Shown here in pieces: positions 50,042 through 58,235 of a stretch of 64,000 bases of DNA. A program made the translations under genes and the position numbers. A model generated the notes under the pieces. That model did not search any database. It saw only the letters and a list, made by a program, of their open reading frames with translations, and was not told the origin of the DNA. Origin of the DNA: Acidihalobacter prosperus. GTDB taxonomy: Bacteria; Pseudomonadota; Gammaproteobacteria; DSM-5130; Acidihalobacteraceae. Each line of letters opens with the position of its first letter. Positions within the stretch are counted from its first letter, which is position 1. The DNA is taken from NCBI RefSeq assembly GCF_000754095.2, contig NZ_JQSG02000001.1, forward strand, positions 543,140 through 607,139, in the 5' to 3' direction.

Positions 50042-51322
50042 TCAATGACCGCCGAACAGCCAGGAAAGCCCCCCATACAAGCCGAGACACGAGGTCAGGA
50101 CGATCGTGATGGCCACCAGCCAGGCGTAGCCTCCACGCAGCCGGTGCTCCGGTGGCAACGCATGCCGACCGAGCAAAAACAGAAAGCCGAGCACCAGCGG
50201 CAGCAGTAGGGCATTCATGACCTCGACCGCCACGCTCAGCGCGACCAGATCGTGGGCGAGGCCGACCACCACCGCACCGACCGCGACCACCAGCGAATAT
50301 ACCGCATAGAACCAGGGCGCCCGCTGCGGGCTGTCCTGCAGCGAGCGGCGATAACCCGCCACCTCGCCGAGTCCCCAGGCGGCGGCGAGCGAGACCACGA
50401 TCGCCGCGACCATGCCGGCGCCGAGAATGCCGATCGAAAATATCAGGCGACCGGCGCCGGCCCCCAGGTAGGGCGTCATCGCATCCGCGATCTCCTCCAC
50501 CGTATCCAGCGGCGGGCCGCCTGGGTGCGTACCCAGGGTGGCTGCTGCCGCAATCAACACGGCGGCCATCACCAGCTGCGTCACCACGGCGCCCACAGCG
50601 GTATCGAGACGCGCATAACGCAGGGCCTGCGGCCGCAGGCCTTTGTCGGCGATCGCCGACTGCTGATAGAAAACCATCCAAGGCATGATGACCGCGCCGA
50701 TGTTCGCGGCCACCAGATATAGATAACCCGTGTCGTTGAGCGGGATATGGCGGATACCCGCCAAGGCCGATTCGGCATCCGGGTGAGCCCGAGCGGCCAC
50801 CCAGAAAAACGCGAGCTCGAAGCCCCCCATCAGCATGGCGACGCGCTCCACCCGGCGATAGCTGCCGGTCCAGACCACCAGGATCAGAAATCCCGCGGCA
50901 AGGCTCAGGCTGACACTGCCGGGCACGCCATACAGGCGGCCGACGCTGGCGACCCCGGAAAACTCGGTCAGCAAGGCACCCACGCAAGCGACCACCAGGG
51001 TGGATACGGACAGCCAGGCCCAACCCTGGCCGAAGGTCTCCCGGATCAGCTCGCCATGACCCTTGCCGGTGATCAACCCCAGCCGTACCGTCAATTCCTG
51101 CACCACGTACAGGATCGGAATCAGCAGCAGCTGCAGCGGCAGCAGATGGTAGCCCCACTGAGCGCCGCTCTGCGCGGCGGTGATGATACTGCCGACATCG
51201 GTATCCGCGAGCATGACCACCAAGCCCGGCCCGAACACCATCATGGCCAATCGCCAGCGCCCCGGCGTACGTGTCGGCTCGACGCGCGCCGTCAGGCTTG
51301 CGCCATCGGTCGGTTTATTCAT
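50042..51322 (-). CDS. Nramp-related divalent metal transporter with atypical metal-site motif
   Basis: A 426-residue inner-membrane protein with about eleven hydrophobic segments of the Nramp fold. The first segment reads LADTDVGSIITAAQSGAQWG where manganese/iron Nramps have the DPGN motif. The sixth reads NIGAVIMPWMVFYQQSAIAD where they have MPH. Loss of both suggests it belongs to the Nramp-related (magnesium or other cation) branch rather than MntH. Other conserved blocks include LYVVQELTVRLGLITGKGHG. A Fur-box-like sequence lies just upstream. It starts 20 bp after comEC. Confidence 0.82.
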   Translation of the reverse strand: MNKPTDGASLTARVEPTRTPGRWRLAMMVFGPGLVVMLADTDVGSIITAAQSGAQWGYHLLPLQLLLIPILYVVQELTVRLGLITGKGHGELIRETFGQGWAWLSVSTLVVACVGALLTEFSGVASVGRLYGVPGSVSLSLAAGFLILVVWTGSYRRVERVAMLMGGFELAFFWVAARAHPDAESALAGIRHIPLNDTGYLYLVAANIGAVIMPWMVFYQQSAIADKGLRPQALRYARLDTAVGAVVTQLVMAAVLIAAAATLGTHPGGPPLDTVEEIADAMTPYLGAGAGRLIFSIGILGAGMVAAIVVSLAAAWGLGEVAGYRRSLQDSPQRAPWFYAVYSLVVAVGAVVVGLAHDLVALSVAVEVMNALLLPLVLGFLFLLGRHALPPEHRLRGGYAWLVAITIVLTSCLGLYGGLSWLFGGH

Positions 51323-51336
51323 GCGCCCTCGTACTG

Positions 51337-51355
51337 TAGATGTTAATCATTATTG
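51337..51355. promoter_or_regulatory. Fur-box-like sequence upstream of the Nramp-like gene
   Basis: Read leftward, this 19-base stretch contains ATAATGAT followed by TAACAT and matches the Fur consensus at 13 of 19 positions. It spans the comEC stop region, 15-33 bases upstream of the Nramp-like start. The match is partial and the region is locally AT-rich, so chance is possible. Confidence 0.35.
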
Positions 51356-53727
51356 TTAGCGTTATTGAACATCCCGAACCCAATAGGTTCAATCCGATTT
51401 TGAGCGCCAGCGGGCTCCGCGGCCGAATATTGCCAAAAACGCCGATGGCTATGACGATACGCCTTCACCTCGATGCCCGCCTGCGCGTCGGCAATGAAAT
51501 CGACCCGGATCGCGCCGGCGCTGGCCGTATCGTAAACAGCGACGCCGCGCGCGCGGTAGCGCTGCAGCACGGCCGCGCGCGGGAATCCGAAACGGTTGCC
51601 GAAACCACTGCTGATCAGGGCGATACGCGGCCCGACCGCATCGATGAGTCCGCTGCTGGAAGACGTCAGGCTGCCGTGGTGCGGCACCAGCATCAGGTCG
51701 CTCGCCAGTATGCGGCGTCCGCGATTGACCAGCCGCCGCTCGCCGCCGCGTTCGATATCCGCGATCAAGAGCGCGCTGCCGCCGGGCCCGGAAACCTTGA
51801 GCACGCAGCTGCGGTTGTTGCGCGAGCCGGTCTCTCCGGGCGCAGGATATAAAAACATGAAGTCGATCCCGTCCCAATGCCAGCTCTGGCCTGCCCGACA
51901 GGCGTTCGGTCCGACGGCGTCGATACGCATATGCACGGGCAAGGCCGCCGCCAGCGAGGCCGCGCCGCCGCGGTGGTCCATGTCCGGATGCGAAACGATC
52001 AGGCGATCGATATGCGTCACGCCCTGGGTGCGCAGATACGGCGCCACAATGGCTTCCCCTGCGTCGAAACCCGACCGATAGCGCGGCCCGGCATCGAAAA
52101 CCAGCACATGGCGCGCGGTCTGGACCGTGGCGGCAAGGCCTTGCCCCACATCGAGCAGGGTCAGCCGCCAGTCTCCGGGTCTTGGCGTGTCGCCCGCCGG
52201 CACGAAGACCGGCGCCACCAGGATCAGCCCCACCCAGCGCGCCGGCCACGCACGCGGCGCGAGCACGATCAATACCCCCGCGAGGGCGACCGGCAACACC
52301 CAGATATCGCTCAGCCCCAATCGCAAATGAGCCCACGGCAATTCCGCCAGCCAGTCCAGCAGTGGCCACAGGGCATTCAGCAACCCGGATGCAAGACGCA
52401 GAACCGCCGCGCCGCCGGCGGGCCACACACTCAGCAGCAACGTGCCGGACAGAGACAACGGCACCACCAGCAGCCCCACCCAAGGCACCGCGATCAGATT
52501 GGCCAACGGTGCGACCGGCGCGGCGCGTTGAAACAGCGCGATACTCAAGGGCAGCAATCCGAGGGTCAGAGCCCATTGCACGCGCAGCCAGTGGGTCCAG
52601 GTGCCGCCGCGGCGCGGACGTTCGCGGCCGATCAGCGCATAGAGGATGAAGGCGACTGCCGAGAACGAAAGCCAGAATCCTGCATTGTGCACGGCGAACG
52701 GATCGAGCAGCAGCACACCCACCAAAGCAAGCGCCAGGGCGTGAGAGGGCCTCAAGTGCCGCTTGAGCATGATACCGCCTAAGGCAACGGCCAGCATGAC
52801 CAGAGCGCGCTGCGTGGGGATCGACAGGCCGGCCATCAGGGCATATAGGGCCGCCGCGACCAGCGCCATGCCGGCGGCGGCCTGCGGTGCGCTCAACCTC
52901 AAGGCGAGCGCGGGCACAAAGGCCCAGAATCGCCGCACCAGGGCGAAGACCAGCCCAGCGATGAGGCCAATGTGCAACCCGGAAATGGCGATCAGGTGAT
53001 TTGTGCCGGTCTCAAGCAGGACGCGCCAGCGATCCTCCGGAATGCCACTGCGCATGCCCAGCACCAACGCGGAAATCACGCCCGCGTTGGGTGTGCCTTC
53101 TAGCGCGGCATGCAACCTGCGATCGAGCGTCTGGCGCCATCGGTCCACCAGGCTGACCGGGTCGGATGCCTGCCCCAGGCGCCTTGCCTTCCCGCCCTCG
53201 CGCACATAGCCGGTCGCGCGTATCCCGCGCGAGAACAGCCAACCCTCGTAGTCGAATCCACCGGGATTGAGATGGCCGTGTGCGGGCTTTAGACGCGCCG
53301 TCAGACGCCAGCGTTCGCCCGGACGCAGATCGGGGCGGCGACCGTACCAACCCAGGCGGACGCGGGCGGGAGGCTGCGTGAGCAGGCGGTCTCCCAAACG
53401 GGCCGCCTCCACGGCAAATTCGAACCGGGTCGAATGGTCTTGACGCTCAGGCACGCCACGTACCACGCCGGTCAACACCACATCGCGATGCATGTCATCA
53501 GCGGACCAGCGCTGATCGAGCAAGGCATCGGCCCGCGTCAACGCCCAAGCGAAGCCGAGGACAAACCAGCAGGCGAACGCCAGCGCGGACGGACAACGGC
53601 GGCGCACTCGCCAGAAAACCGCCAGCAACAGTGCGACAGGCAACCACACGAACATCGATGGCAACGTCGGCAGGGCACCCAGGGCCAGAATGCCGAGCAG
53701 GAAGGCCAGCGCGCCCGTCAGGCTCAT
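51343..53727 (-). CDS. comEC: DNA uptake channel ComEC/Rec2
   Basis: A 794-residue inner-membrane protein. Residues 25-190 form a DUF4131/OB-like domain. Residues 215-490 are the Competence domain with many membrane segments (ALVLGMRSGIPEDRWRVLLE; GTNHLIAISGLHIGLIAGLV). Residues 520-760 are a metallo-beta-lactamase-like domain (LLDVGQGLAATVQTARHVLV; LIVSHPDMDHRGGAASLAAA; VPHHGSLTSSSSGL). It takes single-stranded DNA into the cytoplasm during transformation. The nuclease-type His/Asp residues are present. Length is normal, so the gene looks functional. Confidence 0.93.
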   Translation of the reverse strand: MSLTGALAFLLGILALGALPTLPSMFVWLPVALLLAVFWRVRRRCPSALAFACWFVLGFAWALTRADALLDQRWSADDMHRDVVLTGVVRGVPERQDHSTRFEFAVEAARLGDRLLTQPPARVRLGWYGRRPDLRPGERWRLTARLKPAHGHLNPGGFDYEGWLFSRGIRATGYVREGGKARRLGQASDPVSLVDRWRQTLDRRLHAALEGTPNAGVISALVLGMRSGIPEDRWRVLLETGTNHLIAISGLHIGLIAGLVFALVRRFWAFVPALALRLSAPQAAAGMALVAAALYALMAGLSIPTQRALVMLAVALGGIMLKRHLRPSHALALALVGVLLLDPFAVHNAGFWLSFSAVAFILYALIGRERPRRGGTWTHWLRVQWALTLGLLPLSIALFQRAAPVAPLANLIAVPWVGLLVVPLSLSGTLLLSVWPAGGAAVLRLASGLLNALWPLLDWLAELPWAHLRLGLSDIWVLPVALAGVLIVLAPRAWPARWVGLILVAPVFVPAGDTPRPGDWRLTLLDVGQGLAATVQTARHVLVFDAGPRYRSGFDAGEAIVAPYLRTQGVTHIDRLIVSHPDMDHRGGAASLAAALPVHMRIDAVGPNACRAGQSWHWDGIDFMFLYPAPGETGSRNNRSCVLKVSGPGGSALLIADIERGGERRLVNRGRRILASDLMLVPHHGSLTSSSSGLIDAVGPRIALISSGFGNRFGFPRAAVLQRYRARGVAVYDTASAGAIRVDFIADAQAGIEVKAYRHSHRRFWQYSAAEPAGAQNRIEPIGFGMFNNANNND

Positions 53728-53841
53728 ACCCCTGCCCTGCGGCGTATCCGCACTGTCATGGAAATGTGCAGGCGGGCGCCCGAAAAACGCGGCATAATCA
53801 TTCGAATTTCCAGCCCGTCAGATTCGATCAGGTCGCGCACG

Positions 53842-54375
53842 ATGGCCAAACGCATCATCCAACGCCTGTTTCCCAACCGTCATGCCGTCAAGGAACACAA
53901 GGCCTTGCGGTTTCTCGGCAATTGGCTGCACGACCCGAGTCTGTGGCATCTCAACCGGCGCTCGGTGGCCGGTGCGTTCGCGGTCGGCCTGTTCATGGCC
54001 TTCGTCCCCTTCCCCGCCCAGATGGTCGGCGCCGCGCTGCTGGCGGTCGCCTTTCGCGTCAATCTCGCGATCTCCGTCGCCCTGGTCTGGCTGACCAACC
54101 CCGTGACCATCCCCCCGATGTTTTATTTCGCCTACCTGGTCGGCAACTGGCTGCTTGGTGCGCCGGCCCATCATCCGGCCAATTTTCATTTGACGGCGGC
54201 CTGGTTCCAGGACGAGTTTAGCCGTATCTGGCGCCCCCTGCTCCTGGGCAGTTTCGTGGTCGGCAGCAGTCTTTCGGTATTGGGGTATTTCGGGATACGC
54301 CTATTCTGGCGGATGCACGTGGTGCGTCGCTGGCAGCAGCGTATGCGCCGTCACCGGGCGGAACACAAATCCTGA
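53842..54375 (+). CDS. DUF2062 membrane protein
   Basis: A 177-residue inner-membrane protein of DUF2062, with two or three hydrophobic segments. The motif HLNRRSVAGAFAVGLFMAFV and the following VALVWLTNPVTIPPMFYFAY are diagnostic. Its role is unknown; it often lies beside comEC and lolCDE in gammaproteobacteria. The ATG at 53842 is preferred over long upstream in-frame extensions, which lie opposite comEC. It is the only rightward gene in this part of the cluster. Confidence 0.88.
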   Translation: MAKRIIQRLFPNRHAVKEHKALRFLGNWLHDPSLWHLNRRSVAGAFAVGLFMAFVPFPAQMVGAALLAVAFRVNLAISVALVWLTNPVTIPPMFYFAYLVGNWLLGAPAHHPANFHLTAAWFQDEFSRIWRPLLLGSFVVGSSLSVLGYFGIRLFWRMHVVRRWQQRMRRHRAEHKS

Positions 54376-54390
54376 ACGGCGCGCGCGCGC

Positions 54391-55092
54391 TCAGCCACCG
54401 CCGATCAGCACGCCGTCATCCAGCCTGAGCACGCGGTCCATGCGGCGCGTCAGCAGGGCGTCGTGGGTCACGATGACCAGGGCGGTTCCCAGTTCCTGGT
54501 TCAGCCTGAGCAGCAACTGATAGATCTGGTCGGCGTTCTTGCGATCCAGATTGCCGGTCGGCTCGTCCGCCAACACGGCCTTGGGCTCGGTGATCACGGC
54601 ACGCGCGATGGCCACGCGTTGCCGCTCGCCGCCCGATAATTCAGCCGGTTTGTGCTTGATGCGCCCGAGCAAGCCGACGCGCTCCAGCAACATGCGGGCC
54701 CGCTGCGTGGCCTGCGCGGGATGTGCGCCGCGTATCAACAACGGCATGGCCACGTTTTCAAGCGCCGTGAACTCGGGCAGAAGATGGTGGAACTGATACA
54801 CGAAGCCCAGGGCTTCGTTGCGCAGACGACCGCGCAGGTTGTCCGCCAGCCGCCCCATGTCGCGCCCACAGACGCTCACCTCGCCCTGGCTCGGCGTTTC
54901 CAGCCCGCCCAGCAGATGGAGGAGCGTACTCTTGCCGCTGCCGGAACTGCCGACTATGGCGAGCTTTTCACCCGGCATCACCGTGAGATCGATATTGCGC
55001 AGCACCTCGACCTGCAGGCCGTTGTCGCGGAAGGTTTTCCGCAAGCTGCGGCATTGCAGGACCGGCTCGCCGGTTTGCAGGTCGCTCAACAC
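54391..55092 (-). CDS. lolD: Lipoprotein release ATPase
   Basis: A 233-residue ABC ATPase. Walker A is GSSGSGKST, with the LolD/MacB signature [16 protein letters not shown], the Walker B region [20 protein letters not shown] and the switch His in VIVTHD. It powers extraction of outer-membrane lipoproteins from the inner membrane and hands them to LolA. It starts 15 bp after the lolC/E-type gene. Confidence 0.93.
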   Translation of the reverse strand: MLSDLQTGEPVLQCRSLRKTFRDNGLQVEVLRNIDLTVMPGEKLAIVGSSGSGKSTLLHLLGGLETPSQGEVSVCGRDMGRLADNLRGRLRNEALGFVYQFHHLLPEFTALENVAMPLLIRGAHPAQATQRARMLLERVGLLGRIKHKPAELSGGERQRVAIARAVITEPKAVLADEPTGNLDRKNADQIYQLLLRLNQELGTALVIVTHDALLTRRMDRVLRLDDGVLIGGG

Positions 55093-55107
55093 CTGAAACC
55101 GCCCCCT

Positions 55108-56352
55108 TCAGTCATAGCGCAAGGCCTCGGCCGGCTGGGTGCGCGCCGCGCGCCAGGCCGGATAGATCGTGGCCAGAATCGACAGCACGAAGGCAATGAC
55201 GCCAATGTGCAGCACGTCTCGCCATTCCAGATGCGAGGGCAGCTGGCTGATGTAGTACACCTTCGGCGACAGAAACTGGACGTGAAAAAGTTTTTCGATC
55301 GCCGGCACGATGGTCTCGACGTTGAGAGAAAGCATGACACCGCCGAGAATACCGATCAGCACGCCGATGAAACCGATGATCGTCCCCTGGATCATGAAGA
55401 TGCGCATCACGCGGCCGGGCGACAAACCCAGCGTGCGCAAAATGGCGATGTCCGACTGCTTGTCCGTCACCACCATGACCAGCGTGGAAACGATGTTGAA
55501 CACACCGACCGCCACGATCAGGAACAGGATCACGAACATCACGGTCTTTTCGGTCTTGACGGCATGGAAGAAGTTGGCGTTTTCCTGAGTCCAGTCGCTC
55601 ACCCAGTACTTGGAGCCGAGCTGCCGGCTCAGCGAAGCCGCGACCTGAGGCGCCGCCATCACGTGCTGGAGCTTCAGCCGCAGCCCGGTTACGCCGTTCA
55701 GACGGAACAGCCGCGACGCATCCTGCATGTCGATGAAGGCCATGCTCCGATCGTATTGATACATGCCCACCGAAAACACACCGACGACGGTAAAACGCCG
55801 GAAACGCGGCAGGATGCCTGCCGGCGTGACCGTGGTATCGGGCGTGATCACGGTGACATGGTCGCCCGGCCCAACGCCCAGGTAGGCCGCAAGATCGCGT
55901 CCCAGAACGATGCCGAACTGGCCCGGCTTGAGCGCGCTCAGGTGTCCCGATACCATGTGGCTGCCGACATCGGACACCTGCCCCTGCTGTGCGGGCACGA
56001 TGCCCTGCAGCAGCACACCGCTGACCGCGCGCCCGGCTGTGACCATCGCCTCTCCCTGCACGTAAGGCGCGACCCCGGTCACGCCGGGCGCGCCGGCAAC
56101 GCGCTTTTCGAGAGACGCCCAATCCCGCAGCCCACCCTCGAACGGCGAGATGGTGACGTCGGAAGCCATGCCGAGAATGCGCTGCTGCAATTCGCGCTCG
56201 AAGCCGTTCATGACCGACAGCACCGTGATCAGCGCGGTCACGCCGAGCGCGATACCGAGCATGGAGATCAGGGTAATGAAGGAAATGAAATGGTTGCGGC
56301 GCTTGGCGCGGGTATAGCGCAGCCCGACAAAGAGTTCGAGGGGATGAAACAT
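55108..56352 (-). CDS. lolC: Lipoprotein release membrane protein LolC/LolE (possibly LolF type)
   Basis: A 414-residue inner-membrane protein with one N-terminal membrane segment, a large periplasmic domain and three C-terminal segments. The signature FVGLRYTRAKRRNHFISFIT at the N-terminus and the C-terminal AFVLSILATIYPAWRAARTQ then PAEALRYD are typical. Only one such gene accompanies lolD here. E. coli has both lolC and lolE, so this may be the single-protein LolF form. The ATG at 56352 fits the family better than an upstream one adding 15 residues. Confidence 0.9.
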   Translation of the reverse strand: MFHPLELFVGLRYTRAKRRNHFISFITLISMLGIALGVTALITVLSVMNGFERELQQRILGMASDVTISPFEGGLRDWASLEKRVAGAPGVTGVAPYVQGEAMVTAGRAVSGVLLQGIVPAQQGQVSDVGSHMVSGHLSALKPGQFGIVLGRDLAAYLGVGPGDHVTVITPDTTVTPAGILPRFRRFTVVGVFSVGMYQYDRSMAFIDMQDASRLFRLNGVTGLRLKLQHVMAAPQVAASLSRQLGSKYWVSDWTQENANFFHAVKTEKTVMFVILFLIVAVGVFNIVSTLVMVVTDKQSDIAILRTLGLSPGRVMRIFMIQGTIIGFIGVLIGILGGVMLSLNVETIVPAIEKLFHVQFLSPKVYYISQLPSHLEWRDVLHIGVIAFVLSILATIYPAWRAARTQPAEALRYD

Positions 56353-56444
56353 GGCGGGATTAAACCACACCCGGACACGACAGTGGAACGGCTCCATGAC
56401 TTCTCGCCATGCGAGGGCCGATGCTATAGTGCGGTCTATCGATC

Positions 56445-56762
56445 ATGCTGGAGTTCGCCATGATGTCCCGCACGTTGTTGGTGCTGAGCCTGATGCTTGC
56501 CGGCGGTTACGCCGCACCGGCCATGGCCGAGGTGCTGATCATGCCCAACGGTCGCCCGGAAGCCGCGCGGCTGCCTGAACAACCTCACCGCGGCATGACG
56601 ATGCGGCAGGTGCTTAAGCGATTCGGTCAGCCGATGGAGCGGCTGGCGCCGGTGGACCATCCGCCGATTACCCGCTGGGTCTATGCCCACTACACGGTTT
56701 ATTTCGAGGATCATTACGTGATTCATACCGTGGTACACCCCGGCGCCCACCTGACGCCCTGA
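56445..56762 (+). CDS. Small exported protein, unknown function
   Basis: A 105-residue protein with a signal peptide (MMSRTLLVLSLMLAGGYAAP then AMA). The mature part contains HRGMTMRQVLKRFGQPMERL and WVYAHYTVYFEDHYVIHTVV, which resembles the small SmpA/BamE-like fold found in several periplasmic proteins. Starts at 56445, 56460 or 56463 are possible; the signal peptide fits best from 56460. It is divergent from lolC, with about 90 bp between. Function unknown. Confidence 0.65.
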   Translation: MLEFAMMSRTLLVLSLMLAGGYAAPAMAEVLIMPNGRPEAARLPEQPHRGMTMRQVLKRFGQPMERLAPVDHPPITRWVYAHYTVYFEDHYVIHTVVHPGAHLTP

Positions 56763-56803
56763 ACGAAACGGCTTCCCGAGTCCACCGACCCCAAGCATCA
56801 TCC

Positions 56804-57853
56804 ATGTCCATACCTAACACGAGGCGGCTACCCGCAGAATGGGCGCCGCAGGATGCCGTCATGCTCACCTGGCCCCATCCGGGTACCGCGTGGGCGCCCC
56901 AGTTGGCCGCGGTTGAGCAGGTCTACACCGAACTGGCACAGGCGATCACCCGCCACGAATCCCTGCTGGTCGTCTGCCGCGACGAGGCGCACCGTGAAGG
57001 AATTGCGGGGCGCCTGAAGGCGCATGGCGTCGAACATGTCCGTTTCGCGCTGGCGCCCAGCAACGACACCTGGGCACGCGATCACGGACCGATCGGCGTT
57101 TACGAACGCGACCGACCGCGGCTGCTCGATTTCGTATTCAACGGCTGGGGCGGCAAGCACGCCTATGTACTCGACGATGCCATCAACGCGCACCTGGCCG
57201 AAGCCGGATGCTTTGCCGCCCCAATGGAGCATGTCGATTTCATTCTCGAAGGCGGCGCGATCGACAGCGATGGCGCGGGCAGCCTGCTGACCACGCGGCA
57301 CTGCCTGATGACCCCGACTCGCAATGCGACACTCGACGAAGCCGCCATCGAAGCGCGGCTGCGTGCCCTGTTCGGCGTATCCCGGATACTTTGGCTCAGC
57401 CATGGCGAATTGGCGGGGGACGACACCGACGGTCACATCGATACCCTCGCCCGCTTCTGCGATCCCGGCACCATCGCCTACGCGAGCTGCGATGATCCCG
57501 ACGACGAGCACTTCGCGGGCTTGGCGGCCATGGCCGAAGAACTGCGTGCGCTAAGGCAACCCAGCGGCGCCCCCTATCGACTGCTACCGCTACCGCTGCC
57601 GCGTGCCCACCATGACGCTACCGGCCAGAGACTGCCGGCCACCTATGCCAATTTCCTGATTATCAACGGCGCGGTCCTGGTGCCGACCTACGAGGACTCC
57701 AGCGCGGATGCGCGCGCACTGGGCACCCTGGCCGAAGCCTTCCCAGACCGCGAAATCATCGGCATCGGCTGTGTACCCCTGATCCAGCAGTACGGCAGCC
57801 TGCACTGCGTCACCATGCAACTCCCCGCCGGCAGCCTCGTCGGCATGGATTAA
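56804..57853 (+). CDS. aguA: Agmatine deiminase/peptidyl-arginine deiminase family
   Basis: A 349-residue enzyme. Family blocks: PAEWAPQDAVMLTWPHPGTA, DTWARDHGPIGVYERD, FILEGGAIDSDGAGSLLTTR, DTDGHIDTLARFCDP, and the catalytic Cys in YGSLHCVTMQ. The usual product is N-carbamoylputrescine from agmatine, in putrescine synthesis. No aguB is visible next to it. Length is normal (about 350-370). Confidence 0.9.
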   Translation: MSIPNTRRLPAEWAPQDAVMLTWPHPGTAWAPQLAAVEQVYTELAQAITRHESLLVVCRDEAHREGIAGRLKAHGVEHVRFALAPSNDTWARDHGPIGVYERDRPRLLDFVFNGWGGKHAYVLDDAINAHLAEAGCFAAPMEHVDFILEGGAIDSDGAGSLLTTRHCLMTPTRNATLDEAAIEARLRALFGVSRILWLSHGELAGDDTDGHIDTLARFCDPGTIAYASCDDPDDEHFAGLAAMAEELRALRQPSGAPYRLLPLPLPRAHHDATGQRLPATYANFLIINGAVLVPTYEDSSADARALGTLAEAFPDREIIGIGCVPLIQQYGSLHCVTMQLPAGSLVGMD

Positions 57854-57944
57854 GGCCGGCGGCACCGCATTGCCGGCTCCATGGGCTATCTTCTCTGTGC
57901 CGCGACAGCGAACGCGGCTCGCCCATCCGACAGAGGAGTCCGCC

Positions 57945-58142
57945 ATGCACATGAACGTCGGCAATATCGACCGGGCCCTGCGCGTCATCATCGGCCTCGC
58001 GCTCATCTCGCAGGTGTTCGTCGGCCTGCACACGCCCTGGGGCTGGATCGGCCTCATTCCCCTCGCCACCGGCGTGGTCGGCTGGTGCGGCCTGTACACC
58101 CTGCTCGGCATCCGTACCTGTCCGCTCGACAAACAAAGCTGA
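57945..58142 (+). CDS. DUF2892 small membrane protein
   Basis: A 65-residue inner-membrane protein with two hydrophobic segments (NIDRALRVIIGLALISQVFV; WIGLIPLATGVVGWCGLYTL) ending LGIRTCPL, the DUF2892 pattern (IGxxP..TG..G.CP.Y..LG..TC). The two Cys are conserved in the family, and members often occur next to or fused with rhodanese. Function unknown. It starts 92 bp after aguA. Confidence 0.8.
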   Translation: MHMNVGNIDRALRVIIGLALISQVFVGLHTPWGWIGLIPLATGVVGWCGLYTLLGIRTCPLDKQS

Positions 58143-58235
58143 CTAGAGTTTTGCCGCTCGCCGCGATCGGCCGCTGCAGATCGCGGCGAGCTATGGGAGA
58201 ATGGCGCGCCATTGAGTCCTGATCGCGCGTAACCG

